Shown here one piece after another: positions 10,101 through 16,486 of a stretch of 56,020 nt of DNA. Origin of the DNA: Mesorhizobium alhagi CCNWXJ12-2 (lineage in GTDB: Bacteria > Pseudomonadota > Alphaproteobacteria > Rhizobiales > Rhizobiaceae); NCBI RefSeq assembly GCF_000236565.1, contig NZ_AHAM01000262.1:1-56020 (forward strand), read 5' to 3'. The notes beneath the pieces are model-generated. The model worked only from the letters and a program-made list of their open reading frames with translations. It searched no databases and was not told the DNA's origin. Position numbers and translations under genes: made by a program. How positions within the stretch are numbered: the first letter of the stretch is position 1; every line of letters starts with the position of its first letter.

Positions 10101-13100
10101 CGGTTCCCAGACCGAGCACGCTGTTCGCCAGTTCAAGCCCGGACATGTCGCCGCCATGTATCGCAAGGTCAACGCCTGACTGGACAACAAGGGGCGCACC
10201 GACCGTCAGGGCGGTGGCGTCCAGCCCATGGGCGGCCATGTTCAGCCCACCCGCCGTACGGGTATAGTTGGCGACTTGCGTCGCATAGGGCGAGGCAGTG
10301 TAGGCGAATTCCCTCCCGGCGAGGTTTATGGTGCCGGATTTCATGGGCAGCGCGCCGATGCTGCCCGGCAGCGCCCGGCTGGCCGGGATGCCGGCGCGCA
10401 CCATGCCGAAGCTGCGCAGGGCGCTGCCGCCGACGGGCAGCGCCGTCGCCGCGATCATGCCCATATTCATCAGCGATTCTTTGTCGCCCCATTCGCCGCC
10501 ATGGTTCAGATAGTCGGCCTGCTTAAAGGCCGTCCGGCCGGCCAGATACACTCCACTGCCAATAGCGATTGGCGCTGCGACCGGCGCCAGGGGCGTGAAC
10601 GACAATACGGTCGCGACGCCGCCGACAATGCCGACGACGGGATCGACCACCTTGTCCCAGGTCGAGACGTTGCGCGCCTGCACGACATCAAGCGAGATTC
10701 TGCCGTCGGCGCCTGCAGTCATCTCAAGGTTCTTCGGCACGATCAACTTGCCATCTTCGGAGAACTGGCGGTTGTTGTCCTGGAAGTCCTTGAGGCTGTC
10801 GAACTTCTGGCCCGCGGCATCGACATATCTGACGCCTTCGTCGGTGTTTACGGCATAAAGCGCCGTCTGGTGCGGAGCGCTGCCCTCCTCGGAATAGAAT
10901 ATCGGCACCACACGGACGTCGGCGTCTTCGCCGCCGGCCTCGTGGATTTCGTCGATGATTTTCTGCCGTGCCTCGCGCCCGTCTTCCGTGCTCGGATCGA
11001 TGCCGGCAGTCCGGTCGATGGTCCGGGACAGCTCGGTGGCGTCCAAATCCTGGAACTCATTGTTGAATCCCGAATTCAGCAGACTCTGGAACCTACCCTG
11101 GTAGATACCATCGAGCGCCCCCTGCTCGTCGCGTTCGAGATATTCCGCTTCCGTCGTGCCCGTCGTATCCGTCAACAGTTCCGGATTTCTCAGGCGCATT
11201 TCGTTGTAGGCGATGCTGTTGTCCAGCATGCTCTTGGATTGCGTGAGCTGGCTCCGTTGCGTCTCGGCGTCCGCCAGCTTTATGCCGGCTAGAGCCAGTT
11301 GGGGGTTCACCCAGCCGCGCAGCTGGGTCGTGCTTCCATCGTCGGACGGGATTTCGATGTCGACATAGACCGGCTTGTCGCTCTGGGTCAGCGCTTCGGG
11401 TCCCTGCGCCTTAATCTGTTCCGCCACATCCGGTGCAACCTCGATGGTCTGTCCGCCGACCTGTAATGGAACGGCCGTTTCGCCCGGCGCCAGCGTGCCT
11501 TCGGGCGGCGTCGCGGCGCCGGTTCCGTGGGTCTGCACCAGCTCGTTGTAATTGGTGCGGAGGCCGGGCAGTTGCTTGTCGAGCGCGGCGAGGTTTTCGG
11601 TAACGCCGCTGTGGAGCAGCTGGTTCAGTTCAAGCGCCGCGCTTTCGACACCGCCCTTCGCCGCGGATAGCGGCGAGGCGACGCACACATTGCCTTCGCT
11701 GGACGGTCCGGCGAACTCCATCCATTCCTGGTTGAGCGGCCGGGCGCGCATCTCGTCCGTGTAGTTGGTGTCGTTCGGGTTTACCGCCAGAGCCACTTCG
11801 AGCACATGGCCGTCCTCACCGCTGAAGACATCGTTCTCGTAGCGATTTCGCAGAATCAGCTTGCCGTCCTTGACGACGACTTCACTGTCGACCAGCTTGC
11901 CGGTGTGCTCTCCGTTGCCGTTCTGGTAGCCCTCCGGATCGAAATGATGCGGCACTCTCTCCCGGTAATCGGCGAGGGCTCGAGATTCGAAGTCCTGAAG
12001 TTCTACGCCCAGAGCGGCATCGGTCTGAAGGGCGCCGAAGTAGTTGTTGTAGGCCTCGCTCAACCCCAGCTGTTGCCCCGCGCCGATGGATTGAAGAGCG
12101 GTCTCCGAGGCGACCCAGCGCCATTCCGGGCCCGTCGTTCCATCCGCCCGCGTCACCTCGACCTGGACGCGTATCGGCTTGTCGCCTTCGGACAGTGACG
12201 TGATGTCGCCCGAATTGTTGTACGCCTCGGCGACTTCGGGAGCGACCTGCAGCTTCTGCCCGCCGATCTCGATCTCGACCGGCTGGGCGCCCTTGGCCAG
12301 CGTTCCGGGCGGCGCTTCGATGGCTCCGGTCATGCTGACATTGAAGTCGATTATCGCTTTGTCGCCGGCCTTGGTCTGGAGGTCGACATCGGAGAAGAGC
12401 TTGTTGATGTCGGCTCTCGCTTGCTTTCCCTTGGCGACTTCGGCGTCGTAATCGTAGTTGGAGTTGGCCGCCGTGATCACCGGCGTCGTGCCGTCTGGAT
12501 AGAACGGCATCGCCGCCTGCTGGTCGATCGCCTGGTCGAGCGTGGTCACGGCCTGGTCGTAATGCCCGCGTGCCTCGCTGGCTTGGCCATAGGCGTCATG
12601 CGCCAAGGTCTGCGCCTGCTGCGCATCGGCCAGCGTGCCTGGCGCCGTCGACGGATTCCATTGCAGGCCATGGGGCGCCAGCGCATTGTTTACTTGTGCG
12701 CGCAGGTCCCGCATCGTGCCGTTGAATTCGGGCGTCTTGGCGTAGACTTGCAGGTCGGCCTCGCTGGCCGTGATCAAGGATTGCGTCTCGATCACCCGGG
12801 AACTCGCGGCCGCCTCTGCGGCAGCGGCGCGGGCAACCTCCGGATGCACCCACCGCCAGGAGCCGTTGACATTGATCGGCACCCACTTGTCGGCGGTGCC
12901 GCCATTCGTCGCGATCGGCGTCTGCGTCGCGTCCGGCTGCGCGATCCCGGCAGGCGGCGGGGTGCCGATCAGCTCTCCCGGCGATCCCGGCGGCGGCTCG
13001 CCGATCGGATCGATGACCTGGCCTTCCGGATTGAGTGTCGGTTCTGCCGGCCTTCCGCTGCCGTATTTGCCCTCCGCGTCGACGCGCGCCTGGGTTGCGT

Positions 13101-14613
13101 CCGCCGCCACCTGCTGCTGCTCGGGCAGGCGCGCCTGGGCCAGCTGACTTTCCGCGAATGCCTTCTGAGCCTGGCCCTGCCGGGCGATCTCGGGATCGGC
13201 GCTGTCGGGTGTCGCCTCCATCAGCATCGTCGCGAAGGAGTCCTGCACGGATCCCGGCTTGATCGTCTGCTGGTCGCCGTTGCTGGAGTTGGTCAGCGTC
13301 TTGTTGCCATCCGGCGCGGTCGTCAGCTGATAACCGTTAAAGGTGACGGTCGTTGTTTTCTCTTCCTTGCCATTCGCGCCCTTAACGGTGACGACCTCGG
13401 TCCTGCGGCCGTCCCTGTCGAAATTGATGTCGGTTGTCGTCCCTGTCCTGGGATCCACCTTGTGCGTCGTTTGCTCGCCCGTCTCTGCGTTTCTTTCGGT
13501 ATGTGTCGTCACGCCGTTACCGTCGACGGTATCGCTGACCGTGTTGCCGTTGGGCTTGGTGACGGTGACGTTGGTCGAGCCATGGTCGTAATCGTGCGTA
13601 TAGGTCGTCTTGCCGCCCTGCGCTTCGGTCACCTCGACGACATTTCCGACGCTTGTCCGCGTTTCAGTGACCGTGACGCCTGAGGCCTGCATTCCGGCAA
13701 TGACCTGATCGCGGCTGATGCCGCGCGTCTCGGCAATCTCGTCGATAGTGCGACCTTGGGCTAGCTCCTTCTGGATGGATGGAATGCTCTGGTCGCCTCC
13801 GACTGGGAGCAGGTCCTTGGTGGCGACCGGGCCGATGAAATCCTGCAGGTGAGGGGGGCGCACATAGTGCGAAGCGGGAGCCGGCATACCGGGCGCGGAT
13901 TGCCAGGGCGCCAGTTCGACCCTTTTGCCGTCAGGGCCGATAACGACGGCCTTCGCCGTGCCGTCTTGCGCTATGGTTGTCTCGATCCTGGTTCCGTTGG
14001 CATGGCTCGTCTCGACGACCCTGCTTCCGGTGCTGTCCATGTCCAGGTCGTCAACGCGCGTCTTGGTGATCGTTCCTGTTTTGGAATCGTAGTCCTGGTC
14101 CACTTTCCAGCCCGATTCGTCACGAACGGGATTAGAAACCGGCTTCGCATCGGGGCTGTTCTGGACCTGTGTGTAATAAGTTCCGTGCTGGTAGTCGTAA
14201 TATTCGGTGACAGTGCGGCCCTGCCGGTCCGTGATGACGGTTGTGCGCACGTCGCCATTGTCGCTGGTCGGCGGAGTCACGACCGGCTGGTTGCCTCCGG
14301 CCAATGTCGCGATCACCGCCTCGCGGGTCATGCCGCGCTCCTGGGCGACCTGGTCGGTACTCTTTCCGGTGGCCAGGTCGTTATATATCCCTTCCGAGAG
14401 GCCCGGCGACTGCGGCAATGGTGTAGAGGCTGGCCGCGCCAGTGGCTGTGGACCGTTTTGAGGAGGCGCGATCTTCGGCGGCTCCGGGGGCGGCGGAGGA
14501 GGAGGCGGAGGAGGCGCTTTCGTTATCCCGAGATTCGCGAGATCCTGCGGCGAACCGTAATACCGTCCAGCCCGATACGTCACGCGGCCGGCAGCGTCGA
14601 CGATCTGCGCCAT
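4150..14613 (-). CDS. Giant multidomain T3SS-linked protein with cholera-toxin-like ADP-ribosyltransferase
   Basis: About 3,487 residues. I chose the ATG at 14613 (MAQIVDAAGRVTY) because GGAGG precedes it by six bases; a longer Cys/Arg-rich upstream extension looks non-coding. Order of parts: proline run (~32-60); two similar HTH-like units (D-Q-V-A-x-E-R-G-M/I-T/S-R) near 90 and 293 within a Thr/Gly-rich beta region resembling Rhs/YD sequence; duplicated modules with V-G-G-Q-x-x-x-V-A-P near 780 and 1045; a hydrophobic block (~1320-1515) reminiscent of DUF4781; a possible PD-(D/E)XK-like domain (~1676-1815); an ADP-ribosyltransferase domain (~1910-2060); an unknown region (2100-2800); short L-T-x-x-Q repeats (~2800-3055); membrane-like segments (~3080-3290); a bacterial SH3 domain (~3346-3414) and a LysM domain (~3434-3487). 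It is the last gene of the T3SS run. An exported toxin or a surface-anchored component are both possible; neither is shown. Confidence 0.85.
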   Translation of the reverse strand: MAQIVDAAGRVTYRAGRYYGSPQDLANLGITKAPPPPPPPPPPEPPKIAPPQNGPQPLARPASTPLPQSPGLSEGIYNDLATGKSTDQVAQERGMTREAVIATLAGGNQPVVTPPTSDNGDVRTTVITDRQGRTVTEYYDYQHGTYYTQVQNSPDAKPVSNPVRDESGWKVDQDYDSKTGTITKTRVDDLDMDSTGSRVVETSHANGTRIETTIAQDGTAKAVVIGPDGKRVELAPWQSAPGMPAPASHYVRPPHLQDFIGPVATKDLLPVGGDQSIPSIQKELAQGRTIDEIAETRGISRDQVIAGMQASGVTVTETRTSVGNVVEVTEAQGGKTTYTHDYDHGSTNVTVTKPNGNTVSDTVDGNGVTTHTERNAETGEQTTHKVDPRTGTTTDINFDRDGRRTEVVTVKGANGKEEKTTTVTFNGYQLTTAPDGNKTLTNSSNGDQQTIKPGSVQDSFATMLMEATPDSADPEIARQGQAQKAFAESQLAQARLPEQQQVAADATQARVDAEGKYGSGRPAEPTLNPEGQVIDPIGEPPPGSPGELIGTPPPAGIAQPDATQTPIATNGGTADKWVPINVNGSWRWVHPEVARAAAAEAAASSRVIETQSLITASEADLQVYAKTPEFNGTMRDLRAQVNNALAPHGLQWNPSTAPGTLADAQQAQTLAHDAYGQASEARGHYDQAVTTLDQAIDQQAAMPFYPDGTTPVITAANSNYDYDAEVAKGKQARADINKLFSDVDLQTKAGDKAIIDFNVSMTGAIEAPPGTLAKGAQPVEIEIGGQKLQVAPEVAEAYNNSGDITSLSEGDKPIRVQVEVTRADGTTGPEWRWVASETALQSIGAGQQLGLSEAYNNYFGALQTDAALGVELQDFESRALADYRERVPHHFDPEGYQNGNGEHTGKLVDSEVVVKDGKLILRNRYENDVFSGEDGHVLEVALAVNPNDTNYTDEMRARPLNQEWMEFAGPSSEGNVCVASPLSAAKGGVESAALELNQLLHSGVTENLAALDKQLPGLRTNYNELVQTHGTGAATPPEGTLAPGETAVPLQVGGQTIEVAPDVAEQIKAQGPEALTQSDKPVYVDIEIPSDDGSTTQLRGWVNPQLALAGIKLADAETQRSQLTQSKSMLDNSIAYNEMRLRNPELLTDTTGTTEAEYLERDEQGALDGIYQGRFQSLLNSGFNNEFQDLDATELSRTIDRTAGIDPSTEDGREARQKIIDEIHEAGGEDADVRVVPIFYSEEGSAPHQTALYAVNTDEGVRYVDAAGQKFDSLKDFQDNNRQFSEDGKLIVPKNLEMTAGADGRISLDVVQARNVSTWDKVVDPVVGIVGGVATVLSFTPLAPVAAPIAIGSGVYLAGRTAFKQADYLNHGGEWGDKESLMNMGMIAATALPVGGSALRSFGMVRAGIPASRALPGSIGALPMKSGTINLAGREFAYTASPYATQVANYTRTAGGLNMAAHGLDATALTVGAPLVVQSGVDLAIHGGDMSGLELANSVLGLGTGVMGTGAGVRTIATYRPGRGTGNLADTLGQQTPVIEPDSIIIPGRDGGPEQIVVSGPTRTTADLTPIAGRGGADIIRVRAEDGQMVDAVVLGDQPTSADTIFVPRHGELPRTQDVAGKTHVLLRDPATGAPLILPLRRDGSIPLGLVDTQRVLPAGHQPKEIGPAPPTTHTLEQVRGMRQPDKWQAGEIYIQELNGSAGQQHFPVPLDPNGPFPVTRPGGRHVDAPVHTVRGMEAIEVKTYNLWTTISGAPHMREVPLTSSIQEQINKDVALRNRIPGYEPRWVFLDAPPSAELVQALNDARIIGNIYRHWSPPEASAQATDAASYVPREPRVTQATVDGQSAPRLFIADGDGNVSRAIFAVDGNGEITPVASRTSGEEAGPEVAASSAERNETTAGVTQTVRDHARPFVFRADTRSPAQIMADGGFSPPPATGLWTDNAGGISLYNYVTGNTRGRFVGTSGSIEGAKAFVSQNSRSGREQGYTYLYVVNPRSPRHHVPTEFDAGGWQLSPSKVGEDEVAIDGSVPWSEVYGWRKMDPDGNFVGGFTRNEGFDYQAASTPRQRQVILRQPDPIEGMADADRSAPAQDAEGTAPPVDKPDGEAGQSPVIPPPDDAPSQLVANESGSNPLMRYTLGAAAPEGQEILINYNLPPEQRASVQPKVEPFTKSQLDAHAKGEREAFPFDKWANMLPDHYIGQTIPPRPLREILPDFRIGVTFRARLNTGQPFDIGSPTIASVGFGIGTKTDYGKIMRSIGESFRERKLTPLKDALSTEGVVSVRAREYLNITGLQAGVWPVSNQTAFPVRASDLSEVVKNAVFTDRSGYEIKPSFAGVVGKTPEESGSATVIEMAYTPSLKGEDVTLNPGERDFFGVAADNAGGHVRLQDTLPFDRVMTEFKAGLRLPVLANHVDAVDALPRVGFEKRPESPVKDTLKAGDVVSREAYDQIQAALGTTTLQIQFAIKDPAAAQQLVEALNRGDGVDTIHRLVEAGQIDPSKTVSYAENPVASGMRLSAVPGKSPVKEIQLLTGESRRVLNPEAMLVDVIFNDSNRLPGVLAFNPDKFTTSATYKIKSKVNEWRTSHLPEDFHSKGSPQSRSMPTDGNIYEYLYGQYGTPATRYTVSLSTPPVPGGALAYSAEVRAQYKSNARSEPRSIAKDRYTTLKLPGQDGETYGLYAPKWLGRAAASENGSAFMIPKGAKASLKRFLDDLAEHARPDQREMIENFRNDPATKIVEGKFLRQDDAADVQAFLAAYAERKGNFDLLPLGDHQPIPLGSLLPPEVKAPTAKQVRSWSADDVGKLSRAELISIEPLHIGQFNPEQLSGLTSSQMAFLSFDQIAAMRPTQLRALSADQLNGIRPSCVAAIPPGRIAGMNADQIAAFSPLQLKQFTSAQRLKITPDQLAVLDPQQLKALGLDLSQMRGRQFAKLNDTQLGIARENTAWDRLSKEQLRAIPETGITAIDTAKLTPEQVSWLTRGQIAALTRDQWGAFTVNHIEALTRPQIAAVTPKQLEQLSPGQFRKFTLEQFGWMSTDQTNALSVQQLSTFKTAYRKTMTPEQRTLVDGALVYSRFKEHQAALETFGTMATSSYMLWSSLPPHWTATASGVAFAWRGAVFSVQSIFPNATAPHTKLGRALNLSSGLSFIVSSPGAAAPLIQSGSNPVVNGTFTLGNMIYGTKSTMQAFTGRTVMRLLGDHVGNAAYLGGSIAYTAQNLHSPLGWSSGALFALGSAEFWASAIRADKLNRQPLPRTEADIKAAAKSDKRWAAADRLALGVTFGAGMFLFAWDTLDGEPWKVAGTDGQNPGEPDAPPATSVNLGPDDGVVQPDDTPPPPDPTGAKPADRVEPQFAITSKIGLSLREAPNADAERLGVLRQDALVRETGSRKTDTDGTMWAPVWAIDIEGKEMQGWVRAEYLAAHPEGAQDQSGRLNPELEEQGYRAIIVQNNDSIIRLAIHHQKSISATVALNLEHIANPSLLFAGDRIYLPR
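5449..6216 (-). repeat. Short L-T/S-x-x-Q protein repeats inside the giant protein
   Basis: Residues ~2800-3055 consist of about twenty units of 9-11 residues with the pattern L-T/S-x-x-Q-I/L-x-x-L/F, for example LTRGQIAALTRDQWGAF and VTPKQLEQLSPGQFRKF. They predict a regular helical solenoid or a filamentous spacer. A degenerate centre (AKLNDTQLGIARENTAWDRL) interrupts the array. Unit divergence at the DNA level is high, so the array is old rather than a recent expansion. Confidence 0.8.
8434..8886 (-). other. Cholera/pertussis-type ADP-ribosyltransferase domain within the giant protein
   Basis: Residues ~1910-2060. FRADTRSPAQIMADGGFSP aligns with the LYRADSRPPDEIKQSGGL start of cholera toxin A, giving catalytic Arg1916. 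Next come SLYNYV (cholera: NLYDHA), then VGTSGS at the S-T-S position (here Gly1963-Thr1964-Ser1965), then GYTYLYVV (cholera: YYIYVI). Finally VGEDEVAIDGSVPWSEVYGW matches PDEQEVSALGGIPYSQIYGW, placing the E-x-E pair at Glu2020 and Glu2022. After it, RNEGFDYQ parallels RNRGYRDRYY. The first Ser of S-T-S is Gly; all other key positions are kept, so activity is plausible. Confidence 0.85.
9169..9588 (-). other. Possible PD-(D/E)XK nuclease-like domain within the giant protein
   Basis: Residues ~1676-1815. The segment RHVDAPVHTVRGMEAIEVKT has an Asp followed by E-x-K (Glu1741, Lys1743), the pattern of restriction-endonuclease-fold toxins, and is followed by a helix with conserved-looking QEQINKDVALRNRI and a hydrophobic strand PRWVFLDAPPS. 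The fold is inferred from the motif alone. Confidence 0.45.
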
Positions 14614-14615
14614 CC

Positions 14616-14804
14616 CTAGCCTCCGAATTCCGTTACGCGGGCAGTAGAAACGCGAAGCCGACAGGCCGTGTGCCCGCTTGGGGAAAAGTCCGGGATCACG
14701 AACTGGTGTCTGGAAGCCGTGCTTGCGGCAGCATTGGCTACAGCCGTCGCGGCGCGGACCGCATCGGCAATCGGCTGGAGGAACCGGAACGACATAATCG
14801 CCAT
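14616..14804 (-). CDS. Small 62-aa protein just upstream of the giant gene
   Basis: Starts MAIMSFRFLQPIADAVRAA and ends RVTEFGG. A ribosome-site-like GGGAGAGG lies 3-4 bases before the ATG, and the TAG stop is two bases before the giant gene's ATG, so the giant gene's own GGAGG lies within the final codons: an arrangement that favours translational coupling. The N-terminal half is an alanine-rich amphipathic helix (IADAVRAATAVANAAASTA). I do not recognise the family. It could be a chaperone for the giant protein, a secreted subunit or a leader ORF. Confidence 0.45.
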   Translation of the reverse strand: MAIMSFRFLQPIADAVRAATAVANAAASTASRHQFVIPDFSPSGHTACRLRVSTARVTEFGG

Positions 14805-14950
14805 GACCCTCTCCCGCTGGATTGGGTCGAGGCTCTGCGAGCCGACAAGACCCGTTCCGCGAACGGATATTTCCTTGCTGACACCCTACGGGCGCGCTTT
14901 GCGCTCGCAAAATCCAGTTGGTTCATGAATGCCGAAAGCAGCCGGGTTTC

Positions 14951-15994
14951 TCACACCAAATTGAGCTGGCGCAGATGCCGCACGACAACCGGATAGGTGT
15001 CGGGCTTGACATATTCTCCCGCCCTCGAGCCCTTGAAGAGCGCGTCAAGCAGCTCGCGATCTTCCACGATCGGTATGCCGTGGCGCCTTGCCTCGGCCGC
15101 GATCGTCATTCCGAACTTCCCCGATCCCTTGGCCGTAACGACAGGAATCCGCGTTTCTCCTCCAACATAGCGCAATCCCACGGCTCGGTCGGCCACAACC
15201 GCGACGAAGGACGAGTCCTTCACCTTGAGCTTCTTCGGCGCGGACAGCGTTTCGCGGCGCAAGCGCTGAAATTCCCGCTGTATCAGCGGGTCGCCTTCGA
15301 CATCCTTGTGCTCGCGTCTGTATTCCGTCGTGGACATGCGCATGTCACGCATGAACAGCTGGCGCTGGATTGGAAGATCGGCAAGGCCGATGACGATGAA
15401 GGCTATGGCGGCGGCAAATCCAAGCGGCGTAACGATGCCGAGAATGACAGGAATCAGGCAGGTGTCACCACAGCCCGGAGCTTCGACGATTGGCCTCAGC
15501 CAGGCCAGCAGGATGATGACGAAGAGAACAGACAGCAACAGCAGTTTCACCAGCCCCTTGGCGAACTCGACGACGTTTCGCATCGAGACGATCCGCTGCA
15601 AGCCCTTCACCGGGTTTATGTTCTCGAATTTCGGCGTGATCGGCTCGCTGGAGAACACCGGTCCGCCCATGACGACCGCAGCCGAAAGTACGGTCGCGAC
15701 GACGACGACAATCGCCATAGGCAGGAGCGTCAGCAGTACCGCCCTACCGAATTCCTCGCTCACACGTCCTATCACAGTTTCGAACGGCTGGGTCGTCGCC
15801 TCGATGACAACATCGAGCAGTCTGTCTACACGCGCCGCTATATCGGGCCATGCCATATTGAGATAGGCAAGCGCGAAAAGCAGTGCGACCGCCGAAACGA
15901 GATCATGACTGTGCCAGGTTTGACCTTTCTGGCGGGCATCCCTGAGCTTCTTATCGGACGCTGGAAGGCGTTTTTCCTCGGTTTCTTCGGACAA
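14951..15994 (-). CDS. sctU: SctU (YscU/FlhB-family export switch) lacking NPTH
   Basis: 347-residue inner-membrane export-gate protein. The N-terminus has the family's basic helix (KKLRDARQKGQTWHSHDL, cf. KxxDARxKGQ), four hydrophobic segments, and a cytoplasmic tail with KDVEGDPLIQREFQRLRRE and the end-pattern GIPIVEDRELLDALF. The normal self-cleavage site NPTH is absent: where V-V-x-N-P-T-H-x-A-V-A-L-R-Y is expected, the sequence reads SSFVAVVADRAVGLRY, so N-P-T-H corresponds to V-V-A-D. Substrate-specificity switching must therefore work without classical cleavage. The start is TTG at 15994, preceded by AGGA at seven bases. It follows the CpaD-like gene. Confidence 0.93.
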   Translation of the reverse strand: MSEETEEKRLPASDKKLRDARQKGQTWHSHDLVSAVALLFALAYLNMAWPDIAARVDRLLDVVIEATTQPFETVIGRVSEEFGRAVLLTLLPMAIVVVVATVLSAAVVMGGPVFSSEPITPKFENINPVKGLQRIVSMRNVVEFAKGLVKLLLLSVLFVIILLAWLRPIVEAPGCGDTCLIPVILGIVTPLGFAAAIAFIVIGLADLPIQRQLFMRDMRMSTTEYRREHKDVEGDPLIQREFQRLRRETLSAPKKLKVKDSSFVAVVADRAVGLRYVGGETRIPVVTAKGSGKFGMTIAAEARRHGIPIVEDRELLDALFKGSRAGEYVKPDTYPVVVRHLRQLNLV

Positions 15995-16042
15995 TGTCGC
16001 TTCCTGCCGAACTCAACCTTGGCTGGTTTCCGAAGGCCTGAG

Positions 16043-16480
16043 TTAGTTGCCGGTATCGGTCTGGCCCTGATTGTTGGCGCCGCCCAGAGGATCATCCTCC
16101 TCACCGTAAAGATAGCGCTTGGCGGCGCGCACTCCAGGCGCAGCACGTGCTGGTCCCATCCGGCGACCCTCGACAAGGTCGCGTTGGCTTTCGGCCATGC
16201 GCTGGAGATTGTAGGCGTTCGCGCAGCCCGGCGGCAGATGCGGTCCGAGCGGCGGCGTAATCGTCTGAGACGTACTTGCCAGGGAAGGGTCGGTATCGGC
16301 CGGTTCACCAAGGCACGCATCGGGAACGAGAATAGCGCCACCGGCACTTTTTGCGGAACCGCCACCGGTCGAGACGTAGCTGTAGCCTGGCGAATAATCG
16401 GGCTCCGGCTCGGTCTGGCAGCCGGAAATGCCAAGGCCAAGCAGGAAGATCAGCGGCAAGGAATGGTTGGTCACGATCAT
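16043..16480 (-). CDS. CpaD-like (Tad pilus-type) lipoprotein
   Basis: 145 residues. A short signal peptide ends in the lipobox L-G-I-S-G-C, giving an outer-membrane or periplasmic lipoprotein. The segment HLPPGCANAYNLQRM, then RDLVEGRRMGPA and RAAKRYLYG, matches the C-terminal conserved block of CpaD proteins (G-C-A-x-x-x-N-L-x-x-M-V-x-x-P-x-D-L-V). The protein is shorter than typical CpaD (~200 aa), missing N-terminal sequence. The GTG at 16474 has GGAG at a better spacing than the ATG at 16480 and may be the true start. It lies six bases after the secretin stop, as cpaD follows cpaC in Tad loci. Confidence 0.7.
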   Translation of the reverse strand: MIVTNHSLPLIFLLGLGISGCQTEPEPDYSPGYSYVSTGGGSAKSAGGAILVPDACLGEPADTDPSLASTSQTITPPLGPHLPPGCANAYNLQRMAESQRDLVEGRRMGPARAAPGVRAAKRYLYGEEDDPLGGANNQGQTDTGN

Positions 16481-16486
16481 CTCCGC

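Noticed and set aside
14614-14910. Longer N-terminus for the giant protein (start at 14910)
   Set aside because: The extra 99 residues are Cys/Arg/Pro-rich without a ribosome site and overlap the 62-aa ORF, whereas the ATG at 14613 has GGAGG six bases upstream.
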